From NCBI GenBank assembly GCA_944739405.2, contig OX123186.2, positions 32,845,551 through 32,909,550 of the forward strand: a DNA stretch of 64,000 nt, written 5' to 3'. Source of the stretch: Euclidia mi. Taxonomy: Eukaryota > Arthropoda > Insecta > Lepidoptera > Erebidae. The notes under the pieces were generated by a model. That model made no database searches. It saw nothing but the letters and a program-made list of their open reading frames with translations, and had not been told where the DNA came from. The position numbers and the translations under genes are program-made. Positions 32,647-44,353 of the stretch are shown here, in pieces; the stretch's first letter is position 1, and each line of letters starts with the position of its first letter.

Positions 32647-34537
32647 TATAGATATGCTTTATCAATGTCTATCGTGTAATCTCTTGCATATCTAGTCGTT
32701 TTACTCGCTAATTGAACTCCATAGCCAAACATGAAAATCTAATAGGCCCAAAAAGTATACATTTCTATCGCATACCACAAGAATAGACATACATTTAAAG
32801 TAAAGATAACCAAAGTTAAGAAATGACATTGAAATCAACTGTATATCTCTCGGTCTACGATCAACTTTATTGAACTATACAGTGGAAAATCATTTAAGTA
32901 ATATATACAAAGTTTATCCAATACAACACATACAGTATTAAATAAGGCCACTTTACTTGTCACTTCAAATAGGTACGTACCACTAAATAATAATCCTATT
33001 AGAACATGTTACAAAGCTACCTACATAAAAACAGCGCATGTACTTGTAAGGTTTCTTAGCGAAGTAATGCATTAGTCGTGTTGGTACGCTGTTATCGCAC
33101 CATTGATATAGTAGGGTTGAAGCGACGTAAATGCTAAAGGTACTTACGTCTAGTTAAGATATGGGACCGATTCTGGACTGAATTAATTTTATTCAGTCAA
33201 TTTCATTTTGATAATGTTTGCAGTTGGATGCTTTATGACATGTTTAGATGGGAATATAAATACCCTTCGTTCTACAGACTTTCGTAGTCATCTGCTGGAC
33301 TTAAGCTCCTCCTTATGTGCTTAACAGTTTTACTGTGAGTCAATAGGTTGATTTGGCCTACTATACCACGTCACGAGTTTGATATCGAATATTCTGTATT
33401 TTTATTTCTGTAAGAAGCAAACTCTAACGTAGGAGTTTGGTTAGTCAGGATTCTAAGGACATATTTACATGGGCTTTGAACCACCCATCAGAGTGATGTC
33501 AAAGATGATTTCTTTGGCAAAGAGTCAAATCACATTCATCACATCGATTACAACATGTGAAATATTGTCATCGAAACGACTGTTTAAACTTCTACACCAT
33601 ACGTGTAGACAATTAAATGTTATGTTGATAAATGATCTTATTCTATAATACAAATGCTGCTGCGGTTAAGCTGCCAAGCTTTTCTAATAATTTCATTGAA
33701 TTCTGATATAGCAAATGAAAGATTTTAAAGCTTGACGCTAGATGCAATTCTCAATTAATAATAAAACATTTATTCACACTTTTCAACATTTTTCATTTTA
33801 ATTAACTCAGCTTTGTTTTTAAATATACACATTTTAAAACTAAATAGATTCGACTTTTATTTTGTTACCGGGCTTTTATCCGAATAATCTTTGGAATCGT
33901 TTACAAAAAAGCTTGTTTATTTATGTCACGAATATTGAAACAGTGTTATTTAAACGTATTTGCAAAATAACAAGCTGAAAATATCTGGATTTGGCAACAA
34001 ATACAATCAAAATACAAATGATAAATGGTTACGATGTGATACAATTGTGTTCTACGAGTCTTGTAAAGAGACGCCTGTAGGAAAATCTATTTCGAGTACG
34101 TTCCGCTTGATGTGAATTTTATAAGATACGAAAGCCAATAAGCCCAAGTCATGGCAGCTACATTTAAAAAAGAGCCGTTTGAATGCAGAGACCGATGGAG
34201 TAGATAAGTCAGAAAGCGTAAAGTGAAAAGTACAGAGTGCGAGTGAGCGGCTAACTTGGGCTAACTATTCTACTCGCGCGACGTTTGTTCACCGTGGGCC
34301 GCGTTCGTTTTTTTTTCGTATGTTGGCAGCACGGATTTAAACCAACCAAATGTCATATGCGCTTTTGTAACGTTATGAGCAAGGAGACGTAGTATGTATC
34401 CAATTTAGTAGGATAACATACTTGTTGTAGTTTGTTTACGCATATTGCTATTTACGTTTATCTTATGTCAACTTTTTTACTTTGTTAGTTGTTGATAATA
34501 ATATAACGCTTTAAATAAAAATGAAGACAAGCTGGCA
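32647..34537. other. AT-rich sequence without recognisable genes
   Basis: No coding similarity or clear repeat end. The interval 34250-34320 is locally GC-rich (CTCGCGCGACGTTTG) and may belong to the element that carried the Harbinger fragment to its right. Confidence 0.45.
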
Positions 34538-34813
34538 TCAATTCGATTTATTGATAACATTTATGGAACAGTAAGTAAAGAAGATCATTCTTGTTGATGT
34601 GAACGAAGTTACAAAATTCTTAGTTTCTTGTTGATGTGAGTTTGTGAAATATTTGGTGTTTTGTTTAAAGATTTTACCTTTGCTTCTAATGTGACCCCTT
34701 GCGAATTTCTCAAATCTGTTAATTCTCGTACCTAGTTCGTCACACAAGAATTTAAAAGCTTCCACAGAAAGGCGATAATTTCTTTTAAATTCCGCGTCTG
34801 TGAAATCGCACAT
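34538..34813 (-). pseudogene. Harbinger/HARBI1-type transposase N-terminal fragment
   Basis: The minus-strand frame begins CDFTDAEFKRNYRLSVEAFK and FLCDELGTRI, the conserved start of PIF/Harbinger nucleases (an F-x-x-x-Y-R-L/M-S block followed by A/T-F-x-x-L-C/L-x-x-L). After about 45 residues the similarity fades (RFEKFARGHIRSKGKIFK), and the DDE core is not found in any frame nearby. It is therefore a small remnant of a DNA-transposase gene. The neighbouring minus frame at 34872-35057 is not recognised. Confidence 0.6.
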
Positions 34814-36512
34814 ACACTGCGAGCTTCTGCCCGTACTTTTATCATATTACCTACGTTGTTTTCTGTCTCTATCAGTCGATAACATTTTCCACGCAAAACA
34901 GTGTCGTGATGCCATTTTTTTGTAACTCATAAACAACGAAATTACAGAAAAATCTTTCTCTCACTACTAAAAGCTTAGTGACAGCGTTAACATACTCGCA
35001 AGTGAAAAAGTTAACGAACGAAGTGTCAAAATTGTTGTTATGACAACTCACACTCACAAAAATGTAGATTAAGCATGTTTACACGCTCACTTCACTAAGT
35101 GATTCGATAGTCACAAAGTAAGAAGTTAATTTAACAAACTCGTACTCGCTAAATATGGTTCACGAGTTACCCGCCAGACGGCGCTGATCCAATGCCATTA
35201 AGTTAACGTTAACGCGTTCGAGAAGTTAAAAAAACTCGCACTAAGCATTCAGTGCATTGGATTTCAAATGAAGCTGTTCGTATTCTTTCGGATGCGTTCG
35301 CAATCATTCGGAGCTTACAGAGAGGCCTACCACGGGTTTCTTCAGCTCATGACTAGCTTCCCATCGATCGCCGCTTGACGCTCTCATTGGTGCAAGATTT
35401 CTAGCTCACCAATCAGAGCATCGATATTTCATGACATAAAGATGATTCGTGAGATGACTAAACAAGTGACGAGTACTTGGTTCATAGAAGAGTGGATAAA
35501 ATCTATCAATGCTTACGAAAGGATTACGTTCCGAATACTCTTTCGTTTCAAAAGGGTCCTTTTGTTTCCAAGTGCCAGTTTCGGACGGCCGGGTGCGTGT
35601 GTCAACTTGTTTAGAAGGATGTTCATGTTGAATCCGTATAAATTCGATGATGTGGCGTGTGTTTCCCAGAATCCGTATTTGCTTTGGGTCTTCGACCGAA
35701 GGACTTTGAATTTAAATTCGTTTATCGTGATTTTGTACAAATTGTTGAGATAGCGACATACGTTTATCGGATGTCGTGCCCATTATACAAGTACCTTCTC
35801 TCTCCATTGAATAGCGTGAAGGATTACTTTCAGTTCTCATTTCAAATATCAAATACATGAATACCAAAAATATTAAAATTTTAATATCCATATTAATATC
35901 AACCCAACCCTTTAACGTCATTAACAGACACAGACATTTTAATCTTATGAAAAAAATCGGGGTTTAGACGGCACTCGCTGTGTTTCGAAGCTAGTTTAGC
36001 TAGTATTCTGTTAAATCTGGTTAGACTAGAAAGCGAACTAGTTTTAAAAGCGAGATCTTGGATGCAACCGGGATAACGCTAGGACGATGATGATAATTAC
36101 TGTACCTATAACCAAAACAAAGCGCAGTAACATCTACAAACAGACATCTCATTTGTCCTCTCTCTTGTTCATTTGACCAGTTATTTTAATTTGCGTAACA
36201 TTTGCGTAAACACAAGAGAAATTATAATTATTTTATACCTTATTTTACAACAATATTTCGTTAAGTAGAAGTCAAATATCTAAAATGTCGATGGGCATTT
36301 CTATGCCCATCGACATTTTAGCTATCAACATTTATCGTCTCTTTTGCTTCGAGACAGAAAAACAAGTCAGCATCCCCTTGCATGCATTCATCCGTGTTTA
36401 CCTGATCCCGGTGAAAAATAATTTTCTTTTACGACCGACCAAGTGATAGGATAATACGTATATTCAGCTAGTAAATTTCATGCTTACAAACCCATTTAAT
36501 TTTATATTTCAG
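34814..36512. other. Unassigned sequence with a possible promoter-like patch and hairpin
   Basis: At 35375-35425 an ATTGG and a CCAATCAG lie about 30 bases apart. The plus frame 35442-35753 (103 codons) that follows has no recognisable domain. A SINE 3' fragment (GGTTAGACTAGAAAGCG, GGGATAACGCTAGGACGATG) lies at about 35990-36095. A perfect hairpin is at 36280-36321. Confidence 0.4.
36280..36321. repeat. Perfect 19-bp-arm hairpin, 4-nt loop
   Basis: CTAAAATGTCGATGGGCAT, loop TTCT, ATGCCCATCGACATTTTAG. Exact arms, with no recognisable transposon ends around it. Confidence 0.95.
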
Positions 36513-36585
36513 ACGTCAACCACACTTATCCTGCTTCTCCACTTATCTCTTCACACAGTCGACGAGGGCCATGCAGTAAATCCAA
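36513..36585 (+). CDS. Candidate small internal exon encoding a signal-peptide-like segment
   Basis: A 73-base stretch lies between a good acceptor (TTTATATTTCAG, AG at 36511-36512) and a consensus donor (CAA followed by GTGAGT at 36586). One frame is open throughout and begins TSTTLILLLHLSLH, continuing TVDEGHAVNP. The leucine-rich stretch followed by polar residues resembles the core of a secretory signal peptide whose start codon would be in an upstream exon. No neighbouring exon was recognised, so the gene is unnamed. Short exons of this shape can occur by chance, and confidence is accordingly limited. Confidence 0.35.
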
Positions 36586-37177
36586 GTGAGTAAAAGTACT
36601 TTCATTTTGTCAGCTTAATATCATTTTGTTTACTGCGACCGTAATTTGTAACTTTTGTAGCGTAATAATGTGATTTACGCTCTTTGAATGTTTTCAACCT
36701 TAATCTTGAGAAATTCAGTGTCCGATGTTGCCATCGGCGTTAGCTTAAGTTTTTCTTTGATATTATTATTAGTTCGAAACAAAGGGCGGGTAAGACGAAG
36801 TTTGGTCAGACTAAAGACTAAATAGAATAAAAACTTTGAAGGTCGAGGGTAAAGCAATTTAATAATGGTAACTTTTTCGAATTTCGTAAATGTTTTTAAT
36901 ATTGAAAGACAACTCTTTTTTGGTAAAAGATTGTCCATTATTCAGACTCATATTTAATTTTGATTATTATAATGTTTCGAATACGATACAGGATTGTGAA
37001 CTGAATGATGGTAATGTGATATTATTTTTGGGCTTCCGTAATAAACTACAGGGATCCAATATATTTGCGCCACATTCATTCACCCTTCCGCAGCTTAACT
37101 CGTCCGCTATAGGTACAGAAGAGCGCGTGGCCCGTCACACATTTCAGCGGCTTATTTAGTGCGATACAGTTATTATC
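36586..37177. other. Possible intron sequence, no features
   Basis: AT-rich. Starts with the GTGAGT donor of the exon candidate. No similarity recognised. Confidence 0.4.
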
Positions 37178-37180
37178 TTA

Positions 37181-37621
37181 GGGTGCGTCCACATCTGGCG
37201 AATGTGCTTTTTTGTTCGTGCGCGCAGTTCGCGCGCGACCTAAGCGCCGTACGCGATCAGCGCGCGGGCGCGCTGATCGCGTACGGCGACGGCATTAAAT
37301 AATTCGTAACTTACCCGCTCAGTTGTGTCGTGAATCCGAAAACCTAATAAAATCGAATCGAATCGGTCCATTTATCTAGTGTCGTCTGATATCTTCGATA
37401 GTACTGAGCCAGTAAACGGAACTGTAAGGGCGAGAACTGAGTGCGCGCAGATCGCGCGCCGCTCGCGCGCTCTATACGAGCCTTGCATGAGTTTCGCTAA
37501 AGAGGCGCACCAAACCATTGCAGTGACTGCACGCGCGCAGCTCGCGGGTAGCTCGCGGGCAGCTTGCAATCGACTCGCGTGCTGCACATTTGCGGCACAT
37601 TCGCCAGATGTGGACGCACTC
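37181..37621. mobile_element. Harbinger-like MITE with 27-bp TIRs and internal hairpin
   Basis: GGGTGCGTCCACATCTGGCG then AATGTGC on the left matches the complement of GCACATT/CGCCAGATGTGGACGCACTC on the right, with one or two mismatches. TTA flanks both ends (37178-37180 and 37622-37624), the TWA target duplication expected of PIF/Harbinger elements. The interior is rich in GCGCGC and TCGCG text and includes an exact 20-bp-arm hairpin with a 2-nt loop at 37246-37287. There is no transposase. The open frames on both strands are products of the CpG-rich composition. Confidence 0.85.
37246..37287. repeat. Perfect 20-bp-arm hairpin inside the MITE
   Basis: GCCGTACGCGATCAGCGCGC, loop GG, then the exact complement. 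It is not at the MITE ends, so it is an internal palindrome. Confidence 0.95.
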
Positions 37622-37727
37622 TTAGAATTTATATGAGCTGGAGGTATTACTAGTGGAGATATCAAAATCCCATGCAGAGTTATTATATTGTGTGTATGTA
37701 TATTATGTGCATATTAATTTAATCGTT

Positions 37728-38000
37728 AATTATCGCTTGCCCCGAGCTTCGGAGAGCACGATAAGCCGTCGCTCCCGGCTGTCATGAAAAACTTTGACAG
37801 TCGTTAAAAGTAGTCAGTACTTCTGAATATACTGACACTAGTCTAAACCAAGGAATATCGCTATTCCTTTGGGTTGCGTTGCGGAGGTCAGACAGGCAGT
37901 CGCTCTGTGGAAAAGATAATATTCAGTCAAATCCGGTTGGATTAGTAAGCAGAGCCAGAGATACAACTGAAATAACGCTAGGAGGATCAGAAGACATTAT
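37728..38000 (+). repeat. 5'-truncated SINE of the 14252-14622 family
   Basis: Shares TTATCGCTTGCCCCGAGC, CGGAGAGCACGATAAGCCGT, TTTGACAGTCGTTA, GACACTAGTCTAAA, GGAGGTCAGACAGGCAGTCG and CTCTGTGGAAAAG with the complete copy, and ends in ATAACGCTAGGAGGAT. The tRNA-like head is missing. Confidence 0.8.
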
Positions 38001-38489
38001 ATAAATTCTAAGATCGACCTCATATTAATATCTGAAACAATTAAGTTTTTTTTGAAATATTTATTCTTATCGTATTAGTCACAAAAGTGCCACACAATGT
38101 ATCTTATTCTGTTTTGTAATTTTTTTTACAACAAATCTGTATTGATAGCAGACTGATAATGTTTTTAAAAGACAACTCTAATTCCACTTATCATAAATGC
38201 TGTGTTGATTGAACACCCAGATTCGAAAAAAAAATCAATAGATCACACAAAATGTGTGGGCTTCAAACCCACGACAAGGGCGTCATGGTGATTGCTGATG
38301 TCGATAGTCTGTTACATGTCCACAAAAATATAAAAGAAAAATTAAAAAAAGTGATTTACACACTGTAAGTACCAGACATAGCAATAATTTTGTAGTTTAT
38401 AGCACCCGCCTACAAAAAATAAGTAACTGTTTTATAGGGCAGTGCATACGCTTTAATAACAAGCTAAATAAAATTAAATTTAACAAACA
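38001..38489. other. AT-rich sequence without recognisable genes
   Basis: A TGGGCTTCAAACCCACGAC stretch near 38255 resembles a reversed tRNA-like box B region of an old SINE. Nothing else was recognised. Confidence 0.4.
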
Positions 38490-40400
38490 TACACATACAT
38501 ATATAGGCTCACGCCTGTTTCTCGGAGGGGTAGGCAGAGACTACGGAACGCCATTTGCGACGATCCTGACATATCTCTCTTGCTTCATTCACTCCCATCA
38601 AATTCCTCATGCATGCTCTTCTTTTCAGGGTACTTCAAACCTGTCCTGTTTATAGGATGTCTCCAATCTGATCAGAGAACGTGCGCCTAGGTCTTCCCCT
38701 ACGTCCTGTCCCATTCACACTTGCCTTGTATATCTGCTTGGTCAATATTTCGTCATCCATCCTCTCCACGTGCCCAAACCATCTTAGTATACCTTTCTCG
38801 ATGCTTATCACTACATTTTCTTTTACCCCACAACACTCTCTTATCACACAATTCTTTACTCTGTCAGTCAAAGAAACACCACACATACTTCTCAGTGCTC
38901 TCATTTCTACAGCATTTATTCTACTTGCATGACTCTTCTGCCATACCCAACTATCACTACCATACATAACACACACACACTGCCTTTTTGGACACGTTTT
39001 CGCTATTCATAAACGCCTTCAGAGCTCCATTCACTCTATTACCTGTATTAACTCTTCTTTCAATATTTTCTACATTCTTACCATCTCTTGTAAACAGCGT
39101 ACCTAAATATACAAACTCATTCACTTGCTCCACTTGTTGTCCATCGATCATAACATTACAAGCCGTAACGCATTCCTCTTTTTCAAAAACCATAACTTTC
39201 GTTTTACTTACATTCACTTTCATTCCTTTCCTCTCTAACGCGCCATGCATGACTGTTACCATTTCCTGCAACTTCTCCGCTGGACACGCAAGTTTAACCT
39301 GATCATCAGCATAAAGGAGGCATTTGACAAGTTACTCATTCATCCTTAATCCATAATCACTATGTTTCAAATCTTGCAAACAACTGTCCATGAAGAGGTT
39401 GAACAGCCACGGCGACGGTACACATCCTTGTCTAACACCTGTGTTGATGGTAAACCAGTCAGTGTATGCCCATTTATCCTCACACAAGCTCTAGCATCAT
39501 CATAAAGGGATTTCAGAACTCGAATGAGGCTGCTGTTCACCCCATACATCGACGATACCGACCATATTTCATTCCTCACCAATTTATCGTAAGCCTTTTT
39601 CAAATCCAGGAATGCACAGTACATCTTTTGACCTTTGGCTAAAAATTTCTTGGCTATGCATCGCAAGGAAAAGTCTTGATCCGTGCACCCTATACCCTTT
39701 CGGAATCCCGCTTGTACATCCCATATTTTCTTGTCGGTTACTTTCATAACTCTTTCAATCAGTACTTTCGCATACAATTTGCCAACAATGCTGAGAAAGC
39801 TAATGCCTCTATAGTTTTTGCAGTCTTGTTGTTTGCCTTTATAAAGAGGCAAAACTACTGCTGTGGCCCAGTCATCAGGAACTCGGTCAGTGCTCCAGCA
39901 CAAGTTAAATAAACGTTGCAGCTAACTAACTATGATGCCCTGTCCAGCCTTCAGCATTTCGACTGTAATCCTATCATACCCTGCAGCCTTACCTAATTTC
40001 ATACTGGCCAGTGTCTTCAAAATCTCATCCACGCCAATATCGCTTTCATCATTGCTATCATTACCATTCATTTCACCTGTTGATGTCTCTGTCGTCGTTC
40101 TTTCAAATTATCCTTCAAAATACTCTTTACATCTCTTCAGCACGCACGATTCACCATTCAGTATCTTTTTATTCTTGTCTCTGATTGCTGTGTATTCTGA
40201 GGATTGAGTTTTCTCTCGAACTGCATGAACGGATTTCTAGAAAAACTGAATGTTTATTCCGAAATTCGTCAGATAATCTACTATCAAACTCATCTTTCTT
40301 TTCCACTTTTTTTCCTTTAAACCATTTCTTTCACTATTCTTTTTGAACATAAGAACTCTTTTCTACCTTCATCTATGTCCTCAATCGTTGCTTTTCCCAT
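38490..40400 (-). pseudogene. RTE-like LINE, 3' two-thirds of the reverse transcriptase ORF
   Basis: Read on the minus strand from about 40400: KTLASMKLGKAAGYDRIT, VPDDWATAVVLPLYKGKQQ, NYRGISFLSIVGKLYAKVL, AGFRKGIGCTDQDFSLR, YCAFLDLKKAYDKLVRNE, SLYDDARACVRING, then the GMKVNVSKTKVMVFE, YLGTLFTRDGKNVENIERR, MLRWFGHVERMDDEILTKQ and GRRGRPRRTFSDQIGDIL blocks. The tail TATATATGTATGTG is near 38500. Shifts or stops near 39900, 39450, 39310, 38965 and 38650 break it, and the QG-SP and YADD region is damaged around 39300-39420. It is longer than its relative at 16138-17195. The upstream endonuclease was not found. Confidence 0.75.
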
Positions 40401-41069
40401 TCTTTCATTTGTGAACAGTAATGTAATAATTTAATATAATATTCTACCGCTTACACACATCACCATCTAGTCCCAAGCTAAGCAGAGCTTGTACTAGTTA
40501 ATGGATATACATATATATTGTAAATACATACATATTTTACCTACATAGAAACACCCAATAAATAAATTTAAAATTATAGTTAAACTAAACTGTGTTTAAA
40601 AGCATATTATGAAATTTTAGATTATATAGAAGATAAAAATGCTTGGGATTGAGCTGCTCTAATTCAACACAAGTATATAATGCTGTATAAACTGAAAAAA
40701 GAAATTGAATTTTCGTAAGTAGATACTTATAAAACTTTACAAAAATAAAGATTTATGTCATTTCATTCCTTAAACCATTACGCCATTCATGCAGTCAACG
40801 GATACATTGTAGGTATTTTGTAACTTAATAAACAAAATACTAAATATGTACGTTTATCCATTAAAATCTTACGTAAGACGTGTTTGGAGTTTTCAAGAAA
40901 CTCACAAACTCACGAGCGACGCGACTTACTTATTACCGGTGCCCTTAATTAGCAATTACGTACGTAGTATGTTTCACGAAATATTTATTATTCGTAGAGT
41001 GTAGGTACACTCATCATGACATGTTAATATTTTATAAAATACTTTGAATTACTCTTTTTTTTTCGTCAC
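40401..41069. other. AT-rich sequence without recognisable genes
   Basis: No coding or repeat end recognised. Confidence 0.45.
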
Positions 41070-41258
41070 TGATAGCGCTTATAGCGTGCCTTGACTTGCC
41101 ACTCGTAACTGAACGGCAAAGCAAAGCAAATGTTGGCTAGGTTACCGCTTAGATGGATGACCGCTTGATGTGGTATTTCCATCAGAGCGCTACCGATCCG
41201 TCGGCCTAGAAACTCCGAAACCGGAGTTGCAATACATTCACACGAAAAAAAAGAAATA
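41070..41258 (+). repeat. 5S-rRNA-like SINE
   Basis: The segment AAGCAAAGCAAATGTTGGCT, AGGTTACCGCTT, AGATGGATGACCGC (41119-41164) follows the order of the 3' half of animal 5S rRNA (AAGCTAAGCAACGTCGGGC, CGGTTAGTACTT, GGATGGGTGACCGC), including the box C region. A further 60 bases lead to CCGAAACCGGAGTTGC and an A-rich end (CGAAAAAAAAGAAATAAA). This is the plan of a 5S-derived SINE rather than a true 5S gene, since the 5' half and the spacing do not match. Flanking duplication not established. Confidence 0.6.
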
Positions 41259-43373
41259 AACACTATTATTTCTTAGCAAGCGATGTTTGATTAAACAATA
41301 TTGTGGCTTTCTTGAGGTCATGAACCTCATTTAACAATGTGAAAATTAACCGTTCTGATAGATTAGTTTAATGTTCTAATTAGTGTTTTAATATCTGATA
41401 CCCGCAGTATCAAAACCTTTGCCTTACTTGCTTCGTTCACTTTTCAACGTTATGTGATTTTAAGAATTTACTTTTATCGTATATATATTTTTTATGTATA
41501 GATCTTTAATGGGTCTTATTGTTTTGCAAACTGTCATACATTTTAAGACATTTCCAACATAATTTTGTGTACTTACCTCCTATATTCTTTTGAGTTTATT
41601 ATTGTTTACTTTGCTGCAAAGATGATAGAGACAAGCCTCCACTACACAGGGAATCCTAGTGTGGCGACTAGTGTTTTCACAATGAATGTAACCTACTTTG
41701 GAACAATAAAGATTGATTGATTTATTTATTTATACAATCGGCAAACTGTCAATCAAAATTTGTGTGATTGCCGGTTATAAACTTGCCCAACTGCGGTGTA
41801 CTGTGCGGTGTACATAAGCGGTGTCTTAAGTACATAATGATATTAACTTAATGAAACAGACATATCAATTAAGATCTAATAATTATAATATTATTTTTAA
41901 TAAACTTTTCAGTTCAGATTCTATTCTAAATTCATAGTTTCATTCAATTTTTTACCACTTTTAATAGATTAACTATAATCTTTTAAAAACATCCACCACA
42001 CATGTTTGTATCTGACATTAAGTAATTACCACCGCGGCACGCTCACACCACTCGCTGGCCCCGTTTGTAGTGGTCTCCAGAAGCCGTAACGCTCGCCACT
42101 CTATATTTTAACCTATTGCCGGCCAGTTAAAAACCCGTGTAAAAAATGATTGTAATAATACATAAGTATTGGATGAAGGCAGAGGGAAATTAAAGGCTTT
42201 GGGCTGCTGGTAATTATAATTATTTAAGATTCTGGGATCGTGCCTGTATTTATTTTATGGTATTTTTTAAAGACAACTCACGGTATCCATTCTGGATCCA
42301 TGTGTCACGTAGAACTTTACAAAAAAAAATCAACCGACGCGTAAAATATCCGGACTCACAAGAACAAATCGGTGGTTCACACAAAGTGCTGTTGTTGTGT
42401 GGGGAACGTATTCACGATACGCGGCGAAGTGGTAGTGTCATATGGCGACGCAACCACTTTAACCACAGAACAATGACTTTAACCATCAGGTTTCTGTGCA
42501 GTCATTTACTTTAGCTTTGAAGATAAGCGTACTAAGATAATCTACAATTTTAAAGTTAATTTAATATTTTCAAAGATATTCGCTGTCTGCTACATGAAAG
42601 TCTATAAATTTACCTAGCGCTGCGTTTAAGGTATTTAGTCAAATGCCAAAGGCTAAGTTATAACATCTCATATGTATAATAATTACATCTATAAGATATT
42701 TCTTGGATCGTAGTTTTGCTTGCTAGCAACTTATAATTTGGATAAAGGAAACTTGGGAAGAAATAAATGATCTTAAAATATGATATGACAAACATTTTGT
42801 GCGTTTTAGATAACTTAATAAATGTTTATATTACTACAATATATCTAAGCCATCTGATAGAATTCTTCATTTAATTTTAATTTAGCTTGTGGTAAAGGGA
42901 TTGCTTACAAAGCTAATACAATTTGATTAAGAGAGTATTCCTATTACGTTTTTCGTGAACAAAATTGACTTTTAAATTAAGTATTCTTTACTGGAAGTAT
43001 TTAGTTACGCTTTCCTTTATTCAAAGGTATTTCAGAAAGAAATGAAATCAGGGAACTAAAAGGATATTAGTAGTCTAATGTCTGTTTTGTAGAACTAGTG
43101 ACATGAATGTGGTGAGATCTTTGTCGAGAGATCCATTTCGTCTCGTTAGTCGACAAACTGTAATTGGATTTTCAAATCTGGAGAGACTCAAGAGTTACAT
43201 GGCAAAACCTGAAACGTTTTTGATCGCTGTAACTGACGTACCTATCTAACCAGCATTTTAAGAAGATCTTTGTTAAATTTTGATGTTTAAAACGGCTATT
43301 TTCTGGACTTATTTGTAATAGAGAATTGTCCGCAAAAATATCAACTCATGTTACCACTGAAAGTAAGGATTAA
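41259..43373. other. AT-rich sequence without recognisable genes
   Basis: No coding similarity seen. A region at 42295-42490 (with GGTGGTTCACACAAAG and CGATACGCGGCGAAGTGG) has the feel of an old tRNA-like SINE but could not be delimited. Confidence 0.4.
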
Positions 43374-44106
43374 TAGATAGATAATTGCTTTATTGTGCAA
43401 ATTCGGTGTAAGTAAATAACTTAATTAAAGACACATATCAAATGCACAAGGGCGGCCTTCTCGCAGAGTGCAATCTCTTACAGGCAACCTTAGGATGAAT
43501 AGACTGAAAAAGGCAAAAGCCAAAATGTTTTGATGTGTAGCGACTAAAAGCATCTGATTACTAGAAATTGTTTTTATTCAATAAACATACATACGTAGGC
43601 ATACATACAATAGATATGATAGGTGCTAAACATATAAATAAATACATAATATACATATGATACATATACATATGATACATAAATACATATACATACATAT
43701 AATAATATGAACACCAAATACAGTGATACAATTTGTTTACAATGACAAATAGTGCTTCTTTAGTGCATTTTTAAATGTTTTCAATGATTTAGCTTGCCTA
43801 ATTTCGACCGGCAGCGCATTCCACAGACAGCCACCACGGACAGCTTGAACAGCAAAGGATTTATTGTAGCAGTTTGTGGCGTGTGCTGGCATCTGCAGTC
43901 TCAGATCCACTGACGACCTCAAGGTCTTTAAATGTGTGTCATGAAGGAACTTAAAACGTTCTTTGAGATACGTGGGGTATTAGGATTGAACAACACATTG
44001 TACAGTAACATAAGAATATGCGTATTCTGGCAAAGTCGAATTGGGAGCCACTTGAGCCTGGATCGAAATTCAGATATATGATCATATTTGCAGATATATG
44101 TCACAC
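43374..44106 (-). pseudogene. 5'-truncated copy of the 7521-12307 LINE, cut by the BEL element
   Basis: On the minus strand it matches the C-terminal ORF2 region and 3' UTR of the complete LINE: KYDHISEFR-like text near 44070, WLPIRL-like near 44040, SSVDLRLQMPAHATN and KSFAVQAVR near 43850-43920, WNALPVEIRQAKSLKTFKNA, then the CATA-rich 3' UTR and AATAAAGCAATTATC tail near 43380. Stops and indels occur. Its right boundary is next to the BEL long terminal repeat at 44107. No clear target duplication for this copy was seen. Confidence 0.75.
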
Positions 44107-44325
44107 TGTTAGAGAAATAATATACGACTCGCTTTAGATTAATTTTAACTTTAATACAGATTTACAAAAATATTATAAATATTCTTATGAGCGTACGAAA
44201 CGTCCGTTGCTGACCGAATCAGTAGGCTAGGCGCGCGCGGTGTGTCGGTGAGCCCGATCAGTTGGTGCGTCCCCCCGCCCGCCGCGTCTCCCGCCGCTGT
44301 TGTTCACATGTTCGATGCGTGAACA
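44107..44325 (-). repeat. BEL 3' LTR (219 bp)
   Basis: Identical to the 49893-50105 LTR apart from an extra CTTTAA near 44151, T for C near 44261, and C for T near 44306. The purine stretch GGAGGA (minus strand, 44326-44331) just inside is a short polypurine-tract candidate. Confidence 0.9.
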
Positions 44326-44353
44326 TCCTCCGGCGCGTTGAAAGCCTTAGCTT

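Noticed and set aside
35442..35753. 103-codon plus-strand frame after CCAAT-like boxes
   Set aside because: No recognisable domain, no splice or polyadenylation support; kept only as a remark.
37372..37665. Pair of overlapping 85-97-codon frames on opposite strands
   Set aside because: Product of CpG-rich MITE interior.
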